A stretch of 28,104 bases of DNA. Source: Micractinium sp. NFX-FRZ. Taxonomy: Eukaryota > Chlorophyta > Trebouxiophyceae > Chlorellales > Chlorellaceae. The notes beneath the pieces are model-generated. The model had not been told where the DNA came from. It saw only the letters and a list, made by a program, of their open reading frames with translations, and did no database searches. A program made the position numbers and the translations under genes. Positions 10,261 through 19,571 of the stretch are shown one piece after another. The DNA lies in assembly GCA_029339195.1 (NCBI GenBank), contig JAPTJF010000623.1, positions 1 through 28,104 on the forward strand, written 5' to 3'. Position 1 is the stretch's first letter; each line of letters starts with the position of its first letter.

Positions 10261-11610
10261 ATTGCAGCTACTCTTGGACGCCTTGTAACGGCGTTACAAA
10301 ACAAAATGGAACTGTGAAGCAATGCGAGACAACCATGCTCGTTGCTGGAGCTGGGCGTGGCGCCTGCATTCAAGGCGGCATCCCGCTGGCGCCATGCGGG
10401 GCTGCACGGGAGCGGCATGCGAAGGGGTCAGCCCAGGCAAATGCTTCCATGCTTCCTTGAGTGGCGCTCTGCCTTCTGCCAGCTTCAACGACACAACTTT
10501 GCCCCCTGCCTCCCGCAGGGCGGCCACATCGCCTGGGCGGGCAGCGCGAGCAGCCCGCAGCAGGGGCGGTCAGCCAAAACGACACGTTACTCAAATATGC
10601 TCTGCCACCGGGGACATGCATCTTCCCGGTCAATGTAAAGTTAATGAAAAGTCGGATGCTGGCTGACTGACGCGGGGCTATGCCCACCAAGGCCATGCGC
10701 CGCCGAGCGTGGCGCGCACAGCGCAGCGGTTGATGAAGCGCAGCTGAGGGCCGATTCAGGCCTCCTGCCTCCTACAATGTCACGTGATGTGATGTGTTTG
10801 TAACACAACAATATACGGGCAATTGATTCCTGACTTGAGAGGCAGGCCAGCACGTGAGCACTGGCCGCAGGCGCCGGCACCTATCGCCCTCGAAGGTTTT
10901 GGGCGGTGGGCGTGCCGCCGGCTCCCTTTCAAGGCTCTCATCATCCTTTCAGATAGAAGGGAAACCACCATCCCGCCGCTGCCGACCTCAATTTCCGCCC
11001 AATTGGGTGAACAGGTCAAAGCCTGCAGTAAATCAAATTGTCCGACTGCAAGTGGTCGTCGTCCGGAGTCTGACTGAGGGTTTGAACCCACCTCGGGGCG
11101 ATGTGTTTATTAGCCTACCTGTGTTTCCGCAACCATCGGTCGCCAATTGTAACGTCCTTTAGCCCGAACAAGCCATTGCCATCGGAGCGGGGGGCCAAGC
11201 TCAAGGTAATAAGCGACCAAGCCACACGACTGGAGGCCGGGGCTCAAAGCCCATGGATAATTCTAATAAAAATCATGCGACTGCAGGCAGCACAGCAGCT
11301 GCACGAATGCTGGGCACCGTCGGACATGGCAATGCCGCACGGCAGGCGCCCTGCTTGCTGCGCCTTTCTAGCTTGCCCGCTGTTGCTTTAGGAAATGTGA
11401 GAGGTGCCAATTGCGTGCTTGACCGAGCGGTCCAGCAGCGCCGGCAGCTGGGCGGGTGGCAGGCGCTGCGCTGTAGCGGCGGTGTTCCCCGCAAAGTTCA
11501 TTCGCATGCACAATTGGTGCCATCAGCCCGCATCTGACCCTTTTTCCTTGCTCCTCGTGTGTCACATGGCAGGCGGGAAACGGCCAAACGAATGCGTCCA
11601 CAGTTGCAGC
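10261..11610. other. Divergent intergenic region between MSH5 and the LPMO gene
   Basis: This 1.35-kb region carries the promoters of MSH5 (leftward) and the LPMO gene (rightward). Bases 10770-11290 are clearly less GC-rich than the genes, with A/T-rich patches such as 11255-11275, which suits a promoter or nucleosome-poor region. I found no gene, RNA gene or convincing TATA box. Open frames here have no coding character. Confidence 0.55.
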
Positions 11611-14395
11611 ATGCAGCCCCGCACACAGCAACGTGGCACGCTGGCCCTGCTGGCGGCGGCGCGAGTGGCTGCGGCGCTCCTGGTGCTCGCCCAGCTGCCA
11701 GCAGCGGCTGCCCACGGCTTCATTGCTGATCCCGCGTCACGCAACTACCTGAGCAACTGGAATTATTGCCCACACTGGTGGGTGCACATCATCACTGGAA
11801 AAGATTGCACGGCGCTGTGGCATGCATGCTGGGTTGCCAGGCTTACCCTAGTGCATGCATGCAAATATGGGCGGTGGGCTGTACGCTGGCAGCGGGGGCC
11901 CTGACTGGTGTGGTATTAGAGGAGCAAACAGGATGCTGGGGGGCGTGGCCTGTGCCCACTTGTGTCGTGCCTGATGATGTCATCACCCTGCCCTGCCCTC
12001 CATGCTTCCCTCCCGCCTGCTGCTGCAGCCTGAGCAATGGCGGGCCAGGCGTCGGCTCAGCTGGCGGCCGCCTGACTTGGCCAGCCACCACGGCTCCCGC
12101 CTGTGGGCCACCTGAACTTTCAAAAGCTGGGCGTGCAGTGCGCACATACAAGCCTGGCCAGGGTGAGGCACCGCTGCTTGCTGTGGGAGGGGCGGGCGGG
12201 GCGGGCGGTAGGGGGCGCTGCGCAGCAGCAGGAGCAGGCTGAACTAAGAGGGTGGCGCTCAGGAGTAGCGTGCCTGGCTGCTGCTTTGTTGAGCGGACAC
12301 TGTGCTTGCAAGCGAGGCACCTGCCTGCCTAGAGTCCTGCCGTACCCATGTGGTGCTCCACTTGCAACATGCGCCCTGAACGATGCCATCAATCAAGTCT
12401 CCACCCTACTTACTGTACCCTCTCCTGCCGCATGCGCTTGCAGTGACACATGACAGGTACATGCCTCCCTCCTTGCTGTTGCCTTGAACCTGGCCCTCCT
12501 TCCTGGTCAATGTGCAGTGATCCCCATCAAGGTGTTCATCACCGCGCAGCATGGCGGGCGCCACGTCTTCCGCCTCTGCCCCTCGGACGCAGCCTCCCAC
12601 AAGTGCTTCAGCCGCTTTGTGCTGCAGCGGTGAGCGTGGGAGAGTGGGGCTGTTGAGGTGCTGCCTTTGAGGCCAGGCCGTACTGTCTGGCTGATTTGTG
12701 GGCACAACAGGGCACACATGCGCGGGCCAAATGGCACTTCTGAGAAGCAGCGGGGGCGCCCTACCCAGGGGGATTTCGGGGGCAGCTTGCATGCACGCTG
12801 GAAAGCGTGAGGCTCCCCCGCCAGCCTCCTCCCATCATGGCCATCACACCCGCCAAGCTGTGCCCGCCGGGCCACCCTGCCGTCTCCTCGCTGCCGCTCA
12901 TCCCGCACTTGCTCCACTGCCCGCAGCGCCGACGGCGGTGGGCCCTACTCCTGGACCCCCACCAAAGGGGGCGCTGTCCCTCGGGCCACCTACTCACAAG
13001 GCCTGCTGCGGACCAAGAGCGGCATGCTGCCCGGGGAGTCTTACACTTGGAACTACCGCCTGCCGCGCGGCGTGGAATGCACGCGCTGCGTGCTGCAGGT
13101 GTGTGGCCGCGGCAGGGCGGGGCAGTGCATTCGCCCGTTAGCACCAGTTCTGCCGGAAGCACGCGGCTATGTGAGGGGGATGCTGGCTCGAGTGAGTGAA
13201 GCTGGCCTGCCTGCCTGCTGGGGTGTGAGCCAAGAGCCAGGCAAGCGCCAGCTGGCGCGCCACCGCATTCGAGGCCGCATGCTGCCCACAGCCAAGCCAG
13301 GAGTGGCGACTGTTCCGAAGCTCTTTCTCATATTGCTCTTCCTGCCACGTGCCCCTGTTTCGCGAGCAGACACCAGCAGAGAACAGTTGCAGGCCGCAGT
13401 GCTGACCCCTCCGCACCCCCTCCCCCGCCTCCCCCCCCACAAACAGTGGTGGTGGACAACCGCTAACAGCTGTCGCGTGCCCGGCGCCCCCACCTACGTC
13501 CAGCCTGGCTCAAACATGCCCTTCTGCAACACACCCGGCCCCTACCCAGAGGAGGTGAGCCCTGGCACCCCCTGCCACTCCCTGGTGTGGCATCCCGCCA
13601 TGGCGCTGTTTCGTCCCCTGGAGATCTTGCCCGGCGTGCCGCTCTGGCCTGGGGGGGGAGGGAATCCTGTTTCCAACGCTTTGGCAGCTGCACAGCTGCC
13701 CTCGGCGGGTGGCCACTCGGCCCGGAGCGCCGCCTTCGTGGCTGCCCAGTGGAGGCTGGGGGCTTGACCGGCGTGGCTGCGGCAGGTGCCAGCTACAGCT
13801 ACAGCGATTTGTGGGGGTGGCCTGGCTGTCTTTTTAACAGTCGCATTCCTGGAAAGTCATGTCTTGTTACACGGCGCATTCCTGCAATGTTGTGTGTGTG
13901 TGATGTTGGGCGATCGACAGTCCCAAGATGCGCAGCGCTGACAATCGTCTGCCTTCTCTCGTTCCCTCTCCCCGCTTCCCCCGCCCACAGTTCTTCGGCT
14001 GCGCGGACATCCGCATCGGCGGCAGCGCTGCCTCAACACCCCGCCCACGGCCCCGGCAGCGCCACCCGCCGTCAAAGCCCCGCCTCGATAAACCACCCCG
14101 TCCCGCTCGCCCGGCGAGGCGCCCAGTGCGCCCATCGCTCCCGCCGTCTCCCAAGCTGCTGCCCTGCAATAAGGCCGGTGCTGAGGCCTTTTGTGCCAAG
14201 CGGTCGGCCAAGGTGGACAGGCATTACGCCCACGTCGGCACAGGGTGCACCTGCTTCTTCCGGTGCGGCCCCTTCCCCGCCGCCTTTGGCACCTGCCCCC
14301 CTCTCCTTGTGTTCAACGACGCAACGCAGCTGTGCGACTGGCCCCATGCCAAGGGCATGCTGTGCGGCGGGCGCCCGCTGCCGAGGGGGCGGTGA
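11611..14395 (+). CDS. Secreted AA15-type lytic polysaccharide monooxygenase with CBM14 domain, 6 exons, 365 aa
   Basis: Exons are 11611-11777, 12029-12162, 12518-12629, 12927-13098, 13447-13554 and 13991-14395, all GT-AG and in phase. The start at 11611 gives a signal peptide ending in PAAAA. An in-frame ATG at 11566 would add 15 residues and weaken it. Cleavage before His35 exposes an N-terminal His in HGFIADPASRNYL, as LPMO copper chemistry requires. YCPHCLSNGG follows, and TAQHGGRHVFRLCP supplies the likely second brace His (His112). FFGCADIRIG (232-241) ends the catalytic domain as in AA15 proteins. A Pro/Arg linker (248-286) leads to a Cys-rich CBM14/peritrophin-A-like domain (about 290-356, with FNDATQLCDWP). 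LPMOs oxidatively cleave crystalline polysaccharides. CBM14 points to chitin, so a role in chitin or cell-wall remodelling, or in chitin feeding, is inferred. Confidence 0.85.
12439..12537 (+). repeat. Echo of the LPMO exon 3 acceptor in intron 2
   Basis: TGCAGTGA at 12439-12446 repeats the true acceptor context at 12513-12520, offset 74 bp. A pyrimidine-rich lead precedes both, and an ACAGGT/CAAGGT block follows both. The copy keeps an AG acceptor. Confidence 0.45.
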
Positions 14396-14610
14396 TGGCT
14401 CCGCGTGCACATGCCCCTGTGCGCTCTACGCAGCCCTTGCTGGAATGCATGCATGGCTGCGCCCTGGCTAGCCGGGCAGCACAGGCCAGCTGCTGCCAAG
14501 CAGACGGCTTGACATCACTTGCTGAATTTGACAATGCGGGCCCCATCTTGTCGCCCAATGACCGACTGGGTATCGCCCCACCACCTGACCCAACCAGCTA
14601 CCCAGCATTT

Positions 14611-14615
14611 TGTAA
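14611..14615 (+). promoter_or_regulatory. TGTAA polyadenylation signal for the LPMO gene
   Basis: TGTAA 216 bp after the LPMO stop, in the position expected of the green-algal signal. Confidence 0.55.
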
Positions 14616-15195
14616 CCCGGACCTGCGTGCTGGCATATTCGCCTCCTCTCCACCTGCTGCCTGAACCCACCCGTAACCCGTGGACCCGCGCCAGGGCCCC
14701 CTCCTGCCCTGCCTGCTGACCAGCTGACGCTGACAGAATCGCCCCATCCTCGCCTCATCCTCTCGCCCCTGTCCCCCGAAATGCCTGATATCCCCCCCGA
14801 ATTATTTGACCACGCATCTCGTTTGATTGCCCAGCCTGATGCTTTGGCCCCATGGGCAGTATCCAGGGCTGGGCCCGTGTGCTGCGCTGTGACGCCCACC
14901 TCAAGAAAGTGCCAAACAGGCACTGGAAGCGGCCATCCCCTCCCGCTTTTCTGTCCATGCCCCGCCATTTGGCCCGCTGCTCTGCGGACTTCTTTGGAGT
15001 GTCCACTGCCGTGCCCCGTTTCCCGCCCATCTGCTCTCCCACGTGCAAGGCCGCGCCGACAGACCTGTGCACTGGCCAGGCATGCGCCACCCATCTGCAA
15101 AGCATGGCGACAAATCAGGCGGAACCGCATCCACCACAACCATGCAGCCAATCGTCAGCAGTGCCTTCCGCGGTGCGCTGCCCCACAGCAGCCTG

Positions 15196-15234
15196 GCGGC
15201 GGCCACCGTACGGCGGCCGCACGGTGGCCGCCGC
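15196..15234. repeat. 14-bp perfect hairpin
   Basis: The arms 15196-15209 and 15221-15234 are exact reverse complements around an 11-base, very GC-rich centre. It lies in the intergenic region, about 350 bp before the first coding-looking sequence. Confidence 0.85.
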
Positions 15235-15825
15235 TCACAGCCAGGTCTGGCTCCCTGGCACTCCCGCCGCCCCCGAGCGACCTGGAGCTCGTACTTGCAG
15301 GACATTTTTGTATCAAACCGAAAGGCAGGAGGCAGGAAACACTCCTAAGCAGACAGAGCGCAGCAAAGTGGCCCCTAATAACAGGTGGTGCCGGTGGGCC
15401 AAAGGCCAACTGGCCACGGGCTCCGTCCAGCCATTGCCAAAATATTCTTTCTGCACTGCTGGCAGGGGTGGCACCACCCCTGCGGCCCCCCACCCTGTTG
15501 TGCCGCCAAACCCTGTTCCGAGCTGTGCTACAGGCCATCCCCGTCCTGTGATCAAGAAAGTTAGCCAGTTCCTGGAACGTTGCTATAACATGGGTGCCCC
15601 CGAAGAAGAGGCAGCCGCACTGCTCACGGCGGCTCTGGGCAGCGGCCATGTAGCGCCTGCACGGCCGCCCTGTGGTCACTGCTCCCGGGGGCCACGTTTA
15701 TAAGGTAGGAGAGGCCGGCGGGCACCAGGGGCGTGCTTCAGGAACGCTGTCCAAACGCTACCCAAGCTGCTCCCGTGTTGCCCCTCCCTTCTCACGTCCC
15801 TCTGCTGACCAAATGCCCCACCTTC

Positions 15826-18164
15826 ATGAGTATTTTTGGCGCCTCCCGAGATCGCCGCCATCAAGGTGCTCAACCAGCCCCCGCCGGTTGCGCCGCTCCT
15901 GCCGCCCGGCTTCCCTGCAGGGCGTCTGTGCGCTGCGGCACTGGCCTGCTCGTGTCTGGCGACCTGCTGCGCCCCGGGCACACCCAGCTAAGCGTGGCAT
16001 CCCTCCAGCAGTCGCTGGGTGGGCTGGCCATGGCGCAGCGCCAGCCCGTGGTGGTGGCAGCACCCAACAGCGCCGGCAGCGGCGGCGGCACAACAGTCCG
16101 CCAGGTGCTCTGTGTGCCCGTGGCTCTAAAGCCCGTCCCTCACACAGCCAGCGACAGCAGCAGCAGCGGCACCGGCTCACATCCAGCAGAGGATGGAGAA
16201 GCGGCGGCACACCCGCCGCTATACGTGGGTGCTCTCATGGTGGGCTGTGCTGTCGAGCACGGCAGCTGCCAGCCGGCGCCGCCGGCGCTGTGGGCAGCGG
16301 TGCACGCGCTGGCAGACGCTGCTGCGCCCTACCTGCTGCTGCTGGGCGTGAGCCAGGCAGAAGAGATGGCTGCGCTGCTGCGGCTGAGGGCAGCAGACTG
16401 CGGCAGCTGCGGGGACGAGGAGGATGCCTTGCAGGACTTGCCTTTGGAGGCATGTGCCCCACCGCCGCCACCTGGCGGCAGCGCCGGCGGGTCGGCTGGC
16501 GCGCTGGCGGCCGCAGCCACGCAGGCAGCAGCGGCCGGCGCCGGCGCCGCCTCTGGCGAGGGCAAGGGGGTGGCGGTGGAGACGGGGCAGCGGCTGCAGG
16601 CGGCGGCGGCAGCGGCGGCGCTGGCAAAGCACTCGAGCCTGGCAGCCGCCGGCAGCAGCAGCAGCAGCAGCAGCGGTGGAGCAGCAGGAAAACAGGCATC
16701 TGCGGCGGCAGGCGGGTCGAAGGGCGCTCAGCCCCGTGAGGGCCTGGGGCAGGAGGAGGAGCTGGATCCCAAGGCGGCTGTCAAGGCGCTGCAGGCGGGG
16801 GGCTTTGCCACCTCACCGCCGCCAGCTCAGCCCCACGCCCTCCTGCTGCACTTCCTGGACCCAGCCGTCGAGGCGCGCTTTGCGGCCGCCCACAACCGCA
16901 GCCTGCTGCGGGGCGACGCGCTGTTTGCAGCCCTGCACCTCTCCGCCGCCCTCTGCCTGGCGGTGCTGCACCCCGCCTTGCTGCTGGCCAGCCGACCGGT
17001 CCAGATTTTCGTGGCGGCGCTGCTGGCGCCGGTGGTGGCACGGCTGCTAGACGAGGCCAGGTGGGCAGAGGCTTGGGACCGTGCTGACAGCCTGCCTACC
17101 CGCCCCGCTGCATTGCCTGCCTGTGGAAACCTGTGCCTGGGCCAGCGATAGGAAGGCGGGTTGCCCCCTGCATGCGAGCCTGACGCCCCCCGTTTTGGAA
17201 GCATGCGTTGTGCCGCCCCATCCCATCTCTCTCATCGCCCCGCCTGTCCTGAGGCTTGCCGCACGACCCACCCTTGCCCCACCGCGCCTCTTTGACCGTG
17301 CAGCTACCTGCGCCACCGCGAGCTGGCGAACGCATTCCTGCTGCTTGTGCACGCGGCACTGCTGCGCTCCGCCTCCATGCCCTCCCTGCTGTGCATGCTG
17401 CCTGAGGGCACGCTGGGCGTGCTGCCCTGGGTGCTGCGCGTGACGGGAGCAGAGGCGCTGGCCGTCTTTCCTATCGGATTCAAGGCAAGTGCCCCCCCTG
17501 CCCGCCCGCTGCCTGCTGCTTGCACGCGTGTGCGGCGTCCTTTTTCGTCAGATTCCATGCTCCCGTGCTGCTGGTATGACAATCCAAGCTTGCCGCTCCC
17601 CTGCTGCTTGTTGCCAACTATGACCTGAACGCTTGCCTCTCCTCTGCCCCCTGCCTCTGCCCCTCTGCCCTGCAGCTGCGATTCCACCTCTTCCTCCCCC
17701 TGCAAGCACTGTGCCTGGCAATCATGTTCACAGCGCTGCAGCCTCCCTGTGAGACCCTGCCGGTTGGCCGTGGTGAGCGCACGCATTGGGGCAGCCACGC
17801 TCTGCCTTGAGGGCCCTGTTCTGCCACGTGCTGCCTCGAGGGCCAACGGCCGCTCTGCCTGTTCTTTTCGCAGTGCAGCGGCGTGCCTTGCCTGCACCGC
17901 GGCGGCAGCGTGCCCTGCCTGCACCGCGGCTGCCCCCCCTCGCCACTCCGTCATGCTGGCTGACGGCCCCGTGTGTTGCTCCCCTCCTGCACCCCACACC
18001 TGTCCTGCGCAGTCTGCCTGCCGGACGCCCTGCGCCTGCCCGGCGCCGCCGCCCTGTTTGGGCTTGGCGGCCTGCTTCCAGCCGCGGTGCTCCACAGATT
18101 TGAGAGCCGCGCGCGCCAGCGCTTCCTGTCGGCCGAGCACCACATGCGCACGGCAGACGCATGA
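15826..18164 (+). CDS. GAF-like multi-pass membrane protein, function unknown, 4 exons, about 554 aa
   Basis: Exons are 15826-17060, 17304-17484, 17676-17772 and 18013-18164. The second intron uses a GC donor (AAG|GCAAGT). Residues about 35-185 resemble a GAF fold: RCGTGLLVSGDLL, a vPL-type strand around LCVPVALKP, then ALWAAVHALADAAAPYLLLL. A long low-complexity Ala/Gly/Ser region (about 215-300, with a seven-Ser run) follows. After that come five or six hydrophobic helices between about 365 and 532 and a short charged tail. GAF domains usually bind small ligands or haem, or mediate dimerisation. Coupling to a membrane domain suggests a sensor, but no kinase, cyclase or phosphodiesterase motif is visible. 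The start is doubtful. Bases 15851-15920 look more coding one frame over, so a 5' exon or a frameshift near 15920 is possible. Confidence 0.6.
17876..17929 (+). repeat. 27-bp tandem duplication in an intron of the GAF-like gene
   Basis: Two adjacent 27-bp units (17876-17902 and 17903-17929) match at 24 of 27 positions. Both end in GCCTGCACCGCGG. The repeat lies wholly within intron 3 and does not touch an exon. Confidence 0.85.
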
Positions 18165-19571
18165 GTCCGCATGCACCCTCACCCGCCGACCGGGGCGCAG
18201 CGCCCCGCCTGCGCTGTCCTGCCCGGAAGGCCGTCCCTGCCAGCTGGCCCTCCCAGCCAGGCTGTGGGCCGCTGGCAAGGGCGCAGGTGTGAGCGCGACG
18301 CCGCCTGCAGCGCCTGCCTGCCTGCCTGGCAGGCCGCCGAAGACTGTGCCGGGTTCAGCACCTCGCTTTTGCGGCCCGGCTCCCCAGTGCTGATTCGTCA
18401 GGCTGGATCGTGCGTGGCCGCGCCCCGCTAGAACTGCACCTGTTCCGCTTGCTCGACACCTCCCACGCACCCCCACCCCTCAATCACACAGCTCCCATGT
18501 ATCCCCCACCCCTCCTTCTGCCCAGTCTGGTTCCGCCGCTGGTTCCGCCGCTGATTCCTCATCACCTGCTTGCTTGTTTGCTGGCTTGCATCCCGCTCCC
18601 CCATGCGACTCGCCGCGGCCGCCACTTTTGCATCCCTCTGCCTGCCGCTAAATGCACTCCCCTGTCACCCAAGCCCTCCTGCCGGGCCGTCCTGTCGGCC
18701 TCTCGTGCTGCGTCCCATCGCAAGTGGTTGCGAACCCTCCCCCACCCCACCCCCGCCCGCTTCTCTTTCATGTTTTCCAGGTCCGATTCCCGTCTGCCCT
18801 TGAGCAGATCCATGCTCCTCCCGATATCATGTTGCCCGCGTCTCCCTCTCGCCCCGTCCGTTCCTGCCTCCAGAATGACCGAAGCGTGTGTTGTGCGTTT
18901 GCCCTCTCTGGCTGCCATTCGGACCTGTTGGCGCCTACACATCCCGCCCAGGTGCCAAGATCTCTTTTCAGCAGGCCTTGTTCGTCCGGCCTGTTCATGG
19001 TGCGCGGCCTTTGCCCAGCCGCCATGCACCCGCGGGCGCCTGCCCTGTACCGCTGACGTTTGATGTTGACACCCCGCCGCTCCCTTCCTGCCCTTTGCAT
19101 CCCACTCTGCACTTGCAACCTCATCGACACACACCAGGCCTAGAGGCGGTGGGCTTTCATGGGGAGAGCGGAGGAGCCATCACCGAGGCAAGAGCTGGGG
19201 GCAGGAGTGCCTCCCGCCCCGAGCCACGGGAGGCGCACGAGAGGCGGGGGCGGCGGGAGGCGGGGGAAGCGCGGCTGGGCGGTCCAGGCGGGTTTTGGAC
19301 CTCCTCGGATCGCAATGGTGGCGTCATTTGCGGCATGTGCAGCCACATCAAGAGCTTCCTCCACGCCCAACGCTGAGGTGGTGGCTGAGGTGGCCGCCCG
19401 GGAAGATAAGCTCCCTCCTCAATTCGGCAGGGCTGCTTGTGCGATCGTTGGACTAGCTGCTTGGGAGTAACTAGCCGGTGGAAACGGTAAGGCGGGCGAC
19501 GGTGTGGGAGCTTGGCAATCCCTCCCTTGGCTCAGCGTGCTCACTGGCTCATTGACCTGCTGCCCCTGCAG
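18165..19571. other. Intergenic: 3' flank of the GAF-like gene and promoter/5' UTR of FNR
   Basis: This is about 1.4 kb without a supported gene. The first half is C/T-rich on the plus strand, with a short 12-bp tandem repeat near 18527-18557. Open frames around 18410-19063 and 19159-19470 are long but low in complexity and resemble nothing I know. The last part probably holds the FNR promoter and an untranslated first exon ending at 19486. I found no TGTAA for the upstream gene. Confidence 0.5.
19487..19571 (+). other. Probable 5' UTR intron of FNR
   Basis: The FNR start codon at 19572 directly follows a good acceptor (CTGCCCCTGCAG). A strong donor, AACG|GTAAGG, lies 85 bp upstream at 19487. 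This suggests a short intron whose acceptor abuts the ATG. It is inferred from sequence only. Confidence 0.5.

Larger units (their letters stand above)
14396..15825. other. Intergenic: LPMO 3' UTR, then promoter or possible 5' exons of the GAF-like gene
   Basis: The first 220 bp are probably LPMO 3' UTR, with TGTAA at 14611. From 15541 to 15705 the sequence looks partly coding. One frame reads an acidic amphipathic stretch with an in-frame ATG in good context (AACATGG, 15590). An overlapping frame ends at a strong donor-like AAG|GTAGGAG near 15705. These could be 5' exons of the next gene, but no single frame connects them without a shift. The rest shows no gene. Confidence 0.5.

Noticed and set aside
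11040..11100. tRNA-like T-arm (GGGTTTGAACCC)
   Set aside because: No matching A box, anticodon arm or acceptor stem could be folded around it.
14852..15703. A 283-aa plus-strand open frame as a separate gene
   Set aside because: Most of it is low-complexity with no codon bias. Only its last part looks coding, and that is treated as possible 5' sequence of the next gene.
16640..16680. AGC repeat as a simple microsatellite
   Set aside because: It is in frame and encodes a Ser run in the low-complexity linker of the GAF-like protein, so it is described with that gene.
18410..19063. A long open frame between the GAF-like gene and FNR
   Set aside because: It is rich in Pro/Ser/Leu from C-rich composition and has no recognisable domain or start context.
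19159..19470. A small 103-aa open frame upstream of FNR
   Set aside because: It is Gly/Arg/Ala-rich with no domain, and probably overlaps the FNR promoter or 5' UTR.
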